Positions 1-6,822 of a stretch of 9,430 nt of DNA are shown piece after piece. Origin of the DNA: an uncultured Collinsella sp. (GTDB taxonomy: Bacteria > Actinomycetota > Coriobacteriia > Coriobacteriales > Coriobacteriaceae); contig URNQ01000056.1 of NCBI GenBank assembly GCA_900549245.1, positions 1 through 9,430 on the forward strand. The letters are read 5' to 3'. Under the pieces are notes generated by a model. That model was given only the letters and a program-made list of their open reading frames with translations. It made no database searches and had not been told where the DNA came from. The translations under genes were made by a program, and so were the position numbers. Position 1 is the first letter of the stretch; each line of letters opens with the position of its first letter.

Positions 1-1033
1 CCATGTGGCTGCGGGGCGGCGGGGCGGGGGGGATCCCCAGGGGGCCGCCGATACCCAGGCACAGGGCGATAACGCCCACGTTCTCCACAGACGAGTACGC
101 GAAGCGGCGCTTGAGGTCGTCCTGGCGAAACATCGAGAGTGCCGCCACCAAAATGGACAGCGTGCCGACGATCAGCAGCAAAAGTTGCGGATACTCGGCG
201 CCCACGGCCTGGATAGTAAAGCCGTAGAAGCGCATGATCACAAGCATGGCGCACTTAAGCAGCACGCCCGAGAGCAGGGCCGAGACAGGGCTCGGGGCCT
301 GGGAGTGGGCATCGGGCAGCCAAGTGTGCATGGGGAACAGGCCGGCCTTGGTGCCAAAGCCAATCACGACAAACGCAAAGGCGAGGCGCATGAGCGTCGG
401 GTCGAACTGGTCGGCATACGGCAGCACGCACGACAGGAATGCGGCCTCGTGGGCATTGGGAATCACGTCGGCGGCGTTGGCGTAGATCAGCAGCGTACCG
501 AACAGGCCAAAGGCCACGCCGGCGGTGCAGACCATCGCATACTTCCAAGAAGCCTCGAGGGCCGTCTTGTTCTTGTAGATACCCACGAGGAACACGGTGG
601 AAAGCGTGGTTGCCTCCACGGCGGCCCACGTGAGGATCATGTTGTTGGACAGGCACGCGAGCAGCATGGTGAACACAAACAGGCTAAACAGCACAAAATA
701 CTGCTTGGCGCGCTCGGCGGGCATGGAGCCCTCCTCGATATCGGCCTTTACATAGGGCAGCGAGAACAGCCCCGTAAGAAAACCGATAAAGCCGATGAGC
801 AGCACAAAGATGGCGCCCAGCGAATCGAGGTGGAACCACAGGCCAAGAGCGCTCGCGGTTTCGCCGCTCATAAGGACGTCACCGGCCGTCATTATCGACA
901 GCACCAGGACGGCTGCGACGGAGACCAGGTTGAGACCGGCAAACACGTTATAGGACGTGTTCTTGGGCAAAAACGCCATGACCAGCGAGAACACCAAAGG
1001 AGTCGCGAGCAGGGCGAGAATCAACGTTTCCAT
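1..1033 (-). CDS. hyfF: Hydrogenase-4 membrane subunit HyfF, antiporter-like (3' end cut by window edge)
   Basis: NuoL/M/N-type membrane subunit of the Hyf formate hydrogenlyase, proposed to form part of the ion-translocating arm. The visible 344 codons run from an ATG at 1033 to the left edge with no stop; E. coli HyfF is about 526 residues, so about a third is missing. The frame is open and strongly hydrophobic with many membrane helices. Family marks include the TM5 glutamate E140 in WAAVEATTLS, the TM7 lysine K229 in GFGTKAGLFPMHTWLPDAHS, and SSVENVG at about 314-320, all matching E. coli HyfF as remembered. The start lies 3 bases after the hyfE stop, with a GAGGGGG Shine-Dalgarno 6 bases upstream inside hyfE, so translation is probably coupled. 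Two oddities: KRRFAYSS replaces the usual KRLLAYSS, and after GGPLGI the last 10 codons turn proline-rich (PPAPPPRSHM) where the family has a helix like LAALLHTLNH. That tail may be sequencing error at a contig end. Confidence 0.93.
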   Translation of the reverse strand, partial: METLILALLATPLVFSLVMAFLPKNTSYNVFAGLNLVSVAAVLVLSIMTAGDVLMSGETASALGLWFHLDSLGAIFVLLIGFIGFLTGLFSLPYVKADIEEGSMPAERAKQYFVLFSLFVFTMLLACLSNNMILTWAAVEATTLSTVFLVGIYKNKTALEASWKYAMVCTAGVAFGLFGTLLIYANAADVIPNAHEAAFLSCVLPYADQFDPTLMRLAFAFVVIGFGTKAGLFPMHTWLPDAHSQAPSPVSALLSGVLLKCAMLVIMRFYGFTIQAVGAEYPQLLLLIVGTLSILVAALSMFRQDDLKRRFAYSSVENVGVIALCLGIGGPLGIPPAPPPRSHM

Positions 1034-1036
1034 GGA

Positions 1037-1690
1037 CTACCCCCTCAGCTCGGACAGGTCGCGCGCATCGAGCGAGTGGGAGTCGTCCCAAATGCGACGC
1101 ACGACGATGGACATGATGATGACGGCAAAGATGGCGTCGGTGGCGATGCCGATCTCGATGATCTCGGGAGCGGTGGGGGCCAAAAGCGCGAGCGTCACGT
1201 GGCTGCCGTTTTCCATAAGGCAGTATCCAAAGATCTGCTTCATGATGTTGCGCTGCGAAATGATGCAGGTGAGGCCCACAAAGAAGTGAGCGAAGCTAAT
1301 GGCGAGCGCAGGCGTTGCGACCTCGGCCGTGGGCAGGCTGATCTGTGTCACGACGGCAAAGCAGATCGCGACCTCCACGGCGATGATGCAGATGGCCCAC
1401 GCGGGCTTAAGGCCGGCCTTGAGTGATGCGTCACTCGGCTCGCCCATCTTCTTGTATGCGCGGTTGAGGATATAAGGGACCAGGACGACCTTGGTGATAA
1501 AGGCAGATCCAGCCCACATAAGCAGCTCCTGCGCACCGGTGGTGGCACCGAGCGTAGCGAGCAGTCCCACGAGCACCAGCGACTGCACCGCATACCAGCG
1601 GATGGCGTGCTTGATGTTCTTTGAGACGACCACCATGGTGGACGTGACGATCAGAAGGCCGCCAAGGATGTTGACGATCGAATAACCCAT
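1037..1690 (-). CDS. hyfE: Hydrogenase-4 membrane subunit HyfE (NuoK-like)
   Basis: Small integral membrane subunit of hydrogenase-4, with a NuoK/MrpC-like C-terminal half. It has 217 residues against 216 in E. coli HyfE. Strong family signatures are AVQSLVLVGLLATL near 34-47, SAFITKVVLVPYI near 62-74, the stretch SQRNIMKQIFGYCLMENGSH at 145-164, and EIGIATDAIFAVIIM at 179-193. E160 and E179 sit in membrane segments and resemble the buried glutamates of the NuoK channel (inference). HyfE is absent from the smaller FHL-1 (Hyc) complex, so this gene helps fix the cluster as Hyf type. Start: ATG at 1690, preceded by AGGAGG at a 9-base spacing; this Shine-Dalgarno overlaps the hyfD stop codon. 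Only 13 bases separate it from hyfD and 3 from hyfF. Confidence 0.95.
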   Translation of the reverse strand: MGYSIVNILGGLLIVTSTMVVVSKNIKHAIRWYAVQSLVLVGLLATLGATTGAQELLMWAGSAFITKVVLVPYILNRAYKKMGEPSDASLKAGLKPAWAICIIAVEVAICFAVVTQISLPTAEVATPALAISFAHFFVGLTCIISQRNIMKQIFGYCLMENGSHVTLALLAPTAPEIIEIGIATDAIFAVIIMSIVVRRIWDDSHSLDARDLSELRG

Positions 1691-1703
1691 GTCGTTCTAC
1701 CTC

Positions 1704-3161
1704 CTAACCGATCCAGCTGGCCGAAAGCGGGCCGCTGACAATGACCATGATGATGAGCACGATGAACACGAACGCCATCGCGCGGGGAAGCGGGGCTCCC
1801 GCAGCGACCTCTTCGCTCGGCTCGCCGGGCAGGCAATAGCCCATCCACTTAAGGAACCAGGCAAAGGTGGCGACGGTCTCGGCAACCATGATGCACACGA
1901 GCACCAGAATCGCGACGTTGCCGGCACCCACAGAAAAGCCGCCGGCGATGATCTGGAACTTCGAGAAGAACGTGTTCATGGGCGGCACGCCGGCAATGGC
2001 GAGTGCCGCGACACCAAAGCCCACGCCCGAGATCGGGTACTTCTTTACGATGCCGCGAAGCTTGGGCAGCATACGCGTGCCGAGCGTAAAGGAGAACGAA
2101 CCGGCGATCAGGAAGAACAGCGTCTTGGCGAAAGCGTGGTTAAAGATGTGGCACACGGCACCGTCAAAGGCCAGCTGGCTGCCAAAGACCGAAAGGCCCA
2201 GACCAAAGAACACATAGGAGAGCTGGGCGATCGTGGAGAAGGCCAGCAGACGCTTCATGTCCTTTTGCGGCAGGTACATAAGGAAACCAAAGAGCATGGT
2301 GACCATGGCGTCGATAATGGCGACCCAGCCCACGATCTCGGGAACCTCGCCGGCAGAGACGAGTGCGCGCGCGAACACGCACACGCCGACCTTGACCATC
2401 GAGGCGCCATGCAGGTAGGCCGAAACAGGCGTCGGCGCCTCCATGGCCGAAGGCAGCCACATGTACATGGGAACCTGTGCGGACTTGGCCCAGGCCGCAA
2501 ACAGCACGAGCAAAAGGACGATAGCCTTGAGCTTGGCGTCGAGGCCGGAAATCGCGGTAATGGCGAAGGTGCCGGTGTGGGCAAACACGATGGCGGCGCC
2601 CAGATACAGGCCGAGCGCACCGATATGCGTGATGATCAGGGCCTTCATGCCGGCCTTCTTGGCCGTAGGCGTCATGTAGTAGCTAATGAGGCCCCAAGAG
2701 CACGCGCCCGTGATCTCAAAGAACACGAGCTGGCCCAAAAGGGTCGAGCTGTACACGAGGCCGGCCATGGCGCCGATGAAGGTCGCGAGGTACGCGTAGA
2801 AGCGACGACGCGGCGCATCGGGATGCTCACGGTTATTCTCGCTCATATAGGGAATCGAATAGATCACGACAAGCAGGCCGATACCCACAAAGGCGGGCGC
2901 GAGCAGCGTGCTCATGCGATCGAAGGTGAATCCCATGACGAGGGTCTGCCCAAACGAGATCAGGGGGACCTGCGTGTCGGGCATGCCGGCGCCGGCGAAA
3001 TTCGCGGCGAGGGCGATGGTGCAGGCCGTCGAGACGGCGGCACCCAAAACGCTGAACCACTTGGCGTACGGACGGGGGAACAGGGCGACGAGCACCGAGG
3101 CCACCATCGGGGCCGCGATAGCGACCAAGCCGAGAAGGGACAGACTGACTGCAAATGACAT
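1704..3161 (-). CDS. hyfD: Hydrogenase-4 membrane subunit HyfD, antiporter-like
   Basis: Second NuoL/M/N-type proton-conducting subunit in transcription order. It has 485 residues (E. coli HyfD about 479) and about 13-14 hydrophobic segments. Seen in the sequence: the TM5 glutamate E149 in LGQLVFFEITGACSWGLISY; the TM7 lysine K226 in AAWAKSAQVPMYMWLPSAME; the helix YLHGASMVKVGV with H251 and K257; QKDMKRLLAFSTIAQL; and NHAFAKTLFFLIAG. These are the charged residues implicated in proton passage in complex I antiporter subunits (family knowledge). NREHPDAPRRRFYAYLATFI at 110-129 closely resembles E. coli HyfD rather than NuoL. HyfD does not occur in FHL-1. Start: ATG at 3161 with AAGGGAG 5 bases upstream; the gene begins 15 bases after the hyfC stop. 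No truncation or frameshift is seen. Confidence 0.96.
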   Translation of the reverse strand: MSFAVSLSLLGLVAIAAPMVASVLVALFPRPYAKWFSVLGAAVSTACTIALAANFAGAGMPDTQVPLISFGQTLVMGFTFDRMSTLLAPAFVGIGLLVVIYSIPYMSENNREHPDAPRRRFYAYLATFIGAMAGLVYSSTLLGQLVFFEITGACSWGLISYYMTPTAKKAGMKALIITHIGALGLYLGAAIVFAHTGTFAITAISGLDAKLKAIVLLLVLFAAWAKSAQVPMYMWLPSAMEAPTPVSAYLHGASMVKVGVCVFARALVSAGEVPEIVGWVAIIDAMVTMLFGFLMYLPQKDMKRLLAFSTIAQLSYVFFGLGLSVFGSQLAFDGAVCHIFNHAFAKTLFFLIAGSFSFTLGTRMLPKLRGIVKKYPISGVGFGVAALAIAGVPPMNTFFSKFQIIAGGFSVGAGNVAILVLVCIMVAETVATFAWFLKWMGYCLPGEPSEEVAAGAPLPRAMAFVFIVLIIMVIVSGPLSASWIG

Positions 3162-3176
3162 TGTTTCTCCCTTCTC

Positions 3177-4103
3177 CTACACGCCGACGACCACGAAGAC
3201 AAACGCCAGAACGGCGATGCCCACGACGGCCCAGGTCTGATTGCCAAGCACCTTAAAACGCGAGCGCGAGCAGGAGTTCTCGATCACGCCGCACACGACA
3301 AAGTCGATCAGGCACTTCACCAGGAAGATGACCGCGCCCAGAACGGCCGCGATGCCCACGGTCGCGGGCTCGCCCCAGGGGACGAAGATCGCGCAGAACC
3401 AAGCGACGACCAGGACCTGCTTCATGGACATGGCGAGCTTGGCCATCGCAAGCGACGGTCCGGAAAGCTCGGCGAGCGGACCTTCCTGGAGCTCCTGCTC
3501 GGCCTCAGCCTGGTCAAACGGCAGCTTGCCGAGTTCCATGTAGCAGGCGATCGCAAAGGCGATGCCGGCGAGGATCACGGCGACCGGCGCGTCGATGGCG
3601 CCCGTCATGATGTGCTGACCCATGGTGGCGATATCGGTGGAGCCGCACACCAGGGCGGCGGCAAACAGCGCCAGCAGCATGGACGGCTCAATGAGCACGC
3701 TCATGAGCAGCTCGCGGGCGCCGCCCATACCGGCGTAGGCGTTGGACGAACCCACACCGCAGAGGGCGAAGAAGAAGCGGGCGAGCGCCAGGCTGTACAT
3801 GATGGTGATGGCGTCACCAAAGACCGGGATGGGGCTTTGTGCCGTAAAGAGCGGCAGGCCCATCGCGAGCATAAAGGCGACGGCGAAGAACAGCGGCGGC
3901 ATAATGCGCAGCGCAAAGCTCGCGTCCTCGCTCTGGGACTCGGGGCGCGCAAAGAGCTTGGCCAGGTCGCGGTAGTCCTGCATGATGCTGGGGCCGCGGC
4001 GGTTGTGCATCTTGGCGCGGATCACGCGACCGAGACCGGAGAAGAACGGCGCGACGGCCATAACGACCACGCCCTGCAGAACGGCAAGTACGATGTTGTT
4101 CAT
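3177..4103 (-). CDS. hyfC: Hydrogenase-4 membrane subunit HyfC (NuoH/HycD-like)
   Basis: Membrane anchor that links the hydrogenase module to the membrane arm, homologous to NuoH of complex I and HycD of FHL-1. It has 308 residues (E. coli HyfC about 322) and about eight hydrophobic segments. Visible motifs are RRGPSIMQDYRDLAKL at 35-50, GGARELLMS at 127-135, and the loop ELGKLPFDQAEAEQELQEGP at 190-209, the acidic signature of the NuoH family facing the hydrogenase. The C-terminal part has ENSCSRSRFKVL at 275-286. Start: ATG at 4103, preceded by AAGGAGGGGAGAGC. The Shine-Dalgarno AAGGAGG overlaps the hyfB stop codon, 12 bases upstream, which suggests coupled translation. It could in principle be called hycD, but the neighbours hyfD, hyfE and hyfF favour hyfC. 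Confidence 0.96.
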   Translation of the reverse strand: MNNIVLAVLQGVVVMAVAPFFSGLGRVIRAKMHNRRGPSIMQDYRDLAKLFARPESQSEDASFALRIMPPLFFAVAFMLAMGLPLFTAQSPIPVFGDAITIMYSLALARFFFALCGVGSSNAYAGMGGARELLMSVLIEPSMLLALFAAALVCGSTDIATMGQHIMTGAIDAPVAVILAGIAFAIACYMELGKLPFDQAEAEQELQEGPLAELSGPSLAMAKLAMSMKQVLVVAWFCAIFVPWGEPATVGIAAVLGAVIFLVKCLIDFVVCGVIENSCSRSRFKVLGNQTWAVVGIAVLAFVFVVVGV

Positions 4104-4115
4104 GCTCTCCCCTCC

Positions 4116-6134
4116 TTAACCCATTTGCACGGCGAGCACGAGGAACACCACGAGTGCCGCGACGATGTAGCAGATATAGATGCTGTAGTTGCCGCCCTCG
4201 AGCTTAGTCGCGAGGTCGGCGAGCTTTTCGACACCCTTATGCGGGGCATCGACGAGAACCTTGTCGGGTACGGGCTCCACAGCCTCGGCCACACCGGTGA
4301 GCTTCTGGAAGAAGTGCGCGATGGACCAGCAGACGGCCGTGCAGCGGTCGCGCAGCGTGTACAGCGGCTGCATAAACCAGGACACCTCGGAGGCAAAGGT
4401 CGTGGCCACCACGGGCATATGCTCGTTGGGAGCATAGCCACATGCCCACGGCTGGGACTTCTGCACCTTGCCGACGGTCTTGAGCTTGCGATAGCCGCAG
4501 GCAAGGCCGACAAGCACCACGAGCGCAAGAGCGATCGCGGGCGTGGAGGTGGCAGCGCCGGAGTATTGGTTCATGAGCTCCATGCCCTCGGTGGCAAACA
4601 CGCCACCGTACGGATGCAGCACGGACGCGGCGACATCGACCAGCACGGGCGCGATCACGGGAGCGCCAATGCCCAGCACGACGCAGATGGCCGCGAGCAG
4701 GCCCTGCGCAAACACCATGGGGGCGGGAACCTCCTTGGCATTGGCCGCGGCCTCGGAGCGGGGCGCGGAGGCAAAGGAGACGCCATAGGCCTTGACGAAG
4801 CATGTGACAGCCAGAGCGCCGGTAATGGCAAGCGCGACGGCAGCGAACACGGCCACGATCATGACGGCCTTGTCGCCCTGCATGGCGGCGTTAAAGAGCG
4901 ACTGGTAGGTAAACCACTCGGACACAAAGCCGTTGAAGGGCGGGATGGCCGAGATGGCAAGCGCGCCAATAAGGAAGCAGATGGCCGTTGCCGGCATACG
5001 ACGGAACAGGCCGCCCATCTTCTCCATATTGCGCGTACCCGTGGAGTACAGCAGCGCACCGGCGCCCAAGAACAGCTCGCCCTTAAACATCGCGTGGTTA
5101 AACGTGTGGTAGAGGGCGGCCATCAGAGCCAGGACGGCGATGCCGACCGAGTTGAGCCCCATGGCGGCCATGGAGGCGCCGACGCCGAGCAGAATGATGC
5201 CGATGTTCTCGACGGAGTGATAGGCCAGCAGGCGCTTGATGTCATGCTCCTGCAGGGCGAAGGCCACGCCGAGGACCGACGAGATCGCACCGAAGACCAT
5301 GACCATAAGGCCCCACCAGACCTGAACGCCCGAGGCGGAGAGCAGGTCGAGGCCCACCTTGAGGATGCCGAAGATACCGATCTTGATCATGCCGCCGGAC
5401 ATGAGGGCCGACACGTTGGACGGCGCCTCGGGATGTGCCTTGGGCAGCCAGCCGTGCAGCGGGATAATACCGGCCTTGGCGCCAAAGCCAAAGAAGGCGA
5501 GCACGAAGCACACGGATGCGACCGCGGGGCTAAACTGCGTAGCGCGGAAATCCGCAAAGGCAAACGAGCCACCGGCGAAGTTGGTCATGGTGAGGAAGCT
5601 CGCCATGATGAGCACAAAGCCCACGTGCGCGATCACAAAGTAGAGCCAACCGCCATGGATGGAGTTCTCGTTCTCCTCGATCACGACCAGGAAGTACGAG
5701 GTCAGCGACATGAGCTCAAAGGCGACCAGGAACCAAAACACGTTGTCGGCGGTGATGACGAGCATCATGGACGCCACAAAGGTGTTAAAGAAGAAGCCGG
5801 CGCGGCCCTTTTTGCCCGGGTACTCATCAAAGTAGTTGAGACCGTAGATCGAGCCGGCAAACGCGAGCACCGAGATGAGCGCCACGAACAGGCCGGACAG
5901 CTGGTTGAGCAGCAGCTGGAAATGGGCAAACGGGAAGAACACGATGGTGTCGACCGACGTGACATCGCCCAGCACGGCCTGGATACCGGCCACAAACGAA
6001 AGCACCGCGGCGACGGCGCCGATTAGGCAGCCGGCGGTCTTGGCGGCGTTATCGGCCTTGATCAGCAGAACCGAGGCGAGCGCACCGATGCACGAGACGG
6101 CAAGCGATGCGATAAACAGCGTCATGCTATCCAT
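4116..6134 (-). CDS. hyfB: Hydrogenase-4 membrane subunit HyfB, large antiporter-like
   Basis: Largest membrane subunit of the complex, NuoL-like, equivalent to HycC of FHL-1. It has 672 residues, the same length as I recall for E. coli HyfB. It has about 14 antiporter-like helices followed by a long C-terminal extension ending in a last membrane helix (YIVAALVVFLVLAVQMG). Key residues: E140 in FWFLVAFELMSLTSYFLVV (TM5); K220 in FFGFGAKAGIIPLHGWLPKA (TM7); KIGIFGILKVGLDLL at 251-265; and DIKRLLAYHSVENIGIILLG at 298-317. The extension contains WACGYAPNEHMPVV, also typical of HyfB/HycC. The ATG overlaps the end of hyfA by 8 bases (ATGGATAG contains both start and stop), so it is probably translated by coupling. 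No frameshift is seen. Assignment to hyfB rather than hycC rests on the cluster having D, E and F. Confidence 0.97.
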   Translation of the reverse strand: MDSMTLFIASLAVSCIGALASVLLIKADNAAKTAGCLIGAVAAVLSFVAGIQAVLGDVTSVDTIVFFPFAHFQLLLNQLSGLFVALISVLAFAGSIYGLNYFDEYPGKKGRAGFFFNTFVASMMLVITADNVFWFLVAFELMSLTSYFLVVIEENENSIHGGWLYFVIAHVGFVLIMASFLTMTNFAGGSFAFADFRATQFSPAVASVCFVLAFFGFGAKAGIIPLHGWLPKAHPEAPSNVSALMSGGMIKIGIFGILKVGLDLLSASGVQVWWGLMVMVFGAISSVLGVAFALQEHDIKRLLAYHSVENIGIILLGVGASMAAMGLNSVGIAVLALMAALYHTFNHAMFKGELFLGAGALLYSTGTRNMEKMGGLFRRMPATAICFLIGALAISAIPPFNGFVSEWFTYQSLFNAAMQGDKAVMIVAVFAAVALAITGALAVTCFVKAYGVSFASAPRSEAAANAKEVPAPMVFAQGLLAAICVVLGIGAPVIAPVLVDVAASVLHPYGGVFATEGMELMNQYSGAATSTPAIALALVVLVGLACGYRKLKTVGKVQKSQPWACGYAPNEHMPVVATTFASEVSWFMQPLYTLRDRCTAVCWSIAHFFQKLTGVAEAVEPVPDKVLVDAPHKGVEKLADLATKLEGGNYSIYICYIVAALVVFLVLAVQMG

Positions 6135-6744
6135 TGTTTACGCTCCCTTCTGCTTTCTCGGACAGGCCCTGGGCCACAGCGGTAACGTCGACGACCGGAC
6201 CGTTTTCGATCGAGCGCAGGCGCTTGGCCTCGTCGAGCTCGCGATCGGCCGCGCCACCCATGACGGTCAGCGCCTTGGTAGGGCACGCCGCCACACAATG
6301 CGGGCCGTCCGGATCGAATGCGCACAGGTCGCACTTGACAGCGCAGGTGTACTGACCAGGAGCCCACGTAAGCAGGCTGCTCAGGGACTTAGGATACGAA
6401 GGCGTCGGGTCGCACATGCCTGCGACACCGGCGATAGACGTGCCATCGGGATGGATGGCTCCGAAGGGGCACGCGATGGCGCACAGCCTGCACCCGATGC
6501 ACTCCTGCTCCTTGACGTGGATGCGATCGCCATCGCGCTCGATGGCATTCACCGGGCAAACCTCGGCGCAGGGGGCACCCTCGCAATGGTGGCAGGCAAG
6601 GGCGGCCGAAATACCGCCGGTCTTCACGAGCGCCAAGCGCGGCGTATCCTGAAGACCCTGCATCCGGTGGGCGTCGGCACAGGCGGACTGGCATGTTCCG
6701 CAGCCGATGCACCTCTCCGGGTTGATGTCGATGAAGCGGTTCAT
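6127..6744 (-). CDS. hyfA: Hydrogenase-4 ferredoxin-like subunit HyfA, four [4Fe-4S] motifs
   Basis: Soluble polyferredoxin subunit expected to carry electrons from formate dehydrogenase toward the hydrogenase. It has 205 residues, equal to E. coli HyfA as remembered. Sixteen cysteines form four [4Fe-4S] sites: C12/C15/C18/C22, C51/C54/C59/C63, C82/C85/C88/C92 and C138/C141/C150/C154. Two extra cysteines, C111 and C134, lie in the linker between the third and fourth sets. RLALVKTGGISAALACHHCE and KCDLCAFDPDGPHC are close to HyfA. There is no signal peptide or membrane segment, so it acts on the cytoplasmic side. Start choice: ATG at 6744 with AAAGGAA 6 bases upstream. A GTG at 6750 is in frame, but it abuts the Shine-Dalgarno and is unlikely. 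It follows fdhF after a 78-base gap holding a strong hairpin, and overlaps hyfB by 8 bases. HycB is the closest alternative name. Confidence 0.94.
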   Translation of the reverse strand: MNRFIDINPERCIGCGTCQSACADAHRMQGLQDTPRLALVKTGGISAALACHHCEGAPCAEVCPVNAIERDGDRIHVKEQECIGCRLCAIACPFGAIHPDGTSIAGVAGMCDPTPSYPKSLSSLLTWAPGQYTCAVKCDLCAFDPDGPHCVAACPTKALTVMGGAADRELDEAKRLRSIENGPVVDVTAVAQGLSEKAEGSVNNG

Positions 6745-6750
6745 CCCCAC

Positions 6751-6757
6751 TTCCTTT
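6751..6757 (-). promoter_or_regulatory. Shine-Dalgarno of hyfA that decides its start
   Basis: On the minus strand AAAGGAA is followed by GTGGGG and then ATG at 6744, a normal 6-base spacing. The in-frame GTG at 6750 would have no spacing at all from this site. This supports the shorter 205-residue HyfA. Confidence 0.7.
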
Positions 6758-6766
6758 CAAAATAAC

Positions 6767-6801
6767 GGGCCGGGCTCCCGAACGTACGGGACGCCCGGCC
6801 C
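6767..6801 (-). terminator. Strong GC hairpin between fdhF and hyfA (terminator or attenuator)
   Basis: On the minus strand GGGCCGGGC (6801-6793) pairs perfectly with GCCCGGCCC (6775-6767). Inside it TCCCG (6791-6787) pairs with CGGGA (6780-6776) around a 6-base loop, with one unpaired G at 6792: 14 base pairs in all. It is followed by GTTATTTTG (6766-6758), a short interrupted U tract. This is the form of an intrinsic terminator for fdhF, but hyfA starts only 22 bases beyond the stem without an obvious new promoter. It therefore more likely gives partial termination, or protects the 3' end of a processed fdhF message, setting a higher fdhF to hyf ratio (inference). Confidence 0.75.
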
Positions 6802-6822
6802 AAATAGCCAACGAGAACGGGA

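Noticed and set aside
1..20. Resemblance of the left-edge reading PRSHM to a vector thrombin-site tag (PRGSHM)
   Set aside because: The match is short and imperfect, lacks the glycine codon and differs in other bases; a low-quality contig end explains it as well.
3612..6026. Very long open frames on the plus strand (3612-6026, 6832-8574, 1689-3158, 5-1426)
   Set aside because: They lie exactly antisense to fdhF and the hyf genes. Their products are rich in His, Asp, Glu, Gly and Arg with no recognisable domain, as expected from the complement of GC-rich hydrophobic genes with few stop complements.
6745..6750. GTG start of hyfA at 6750
   Set aside because: It touches the Shine-Dalgarno with no spacing; the ATG at 6744 has a normal spacing and gives the usual family length.
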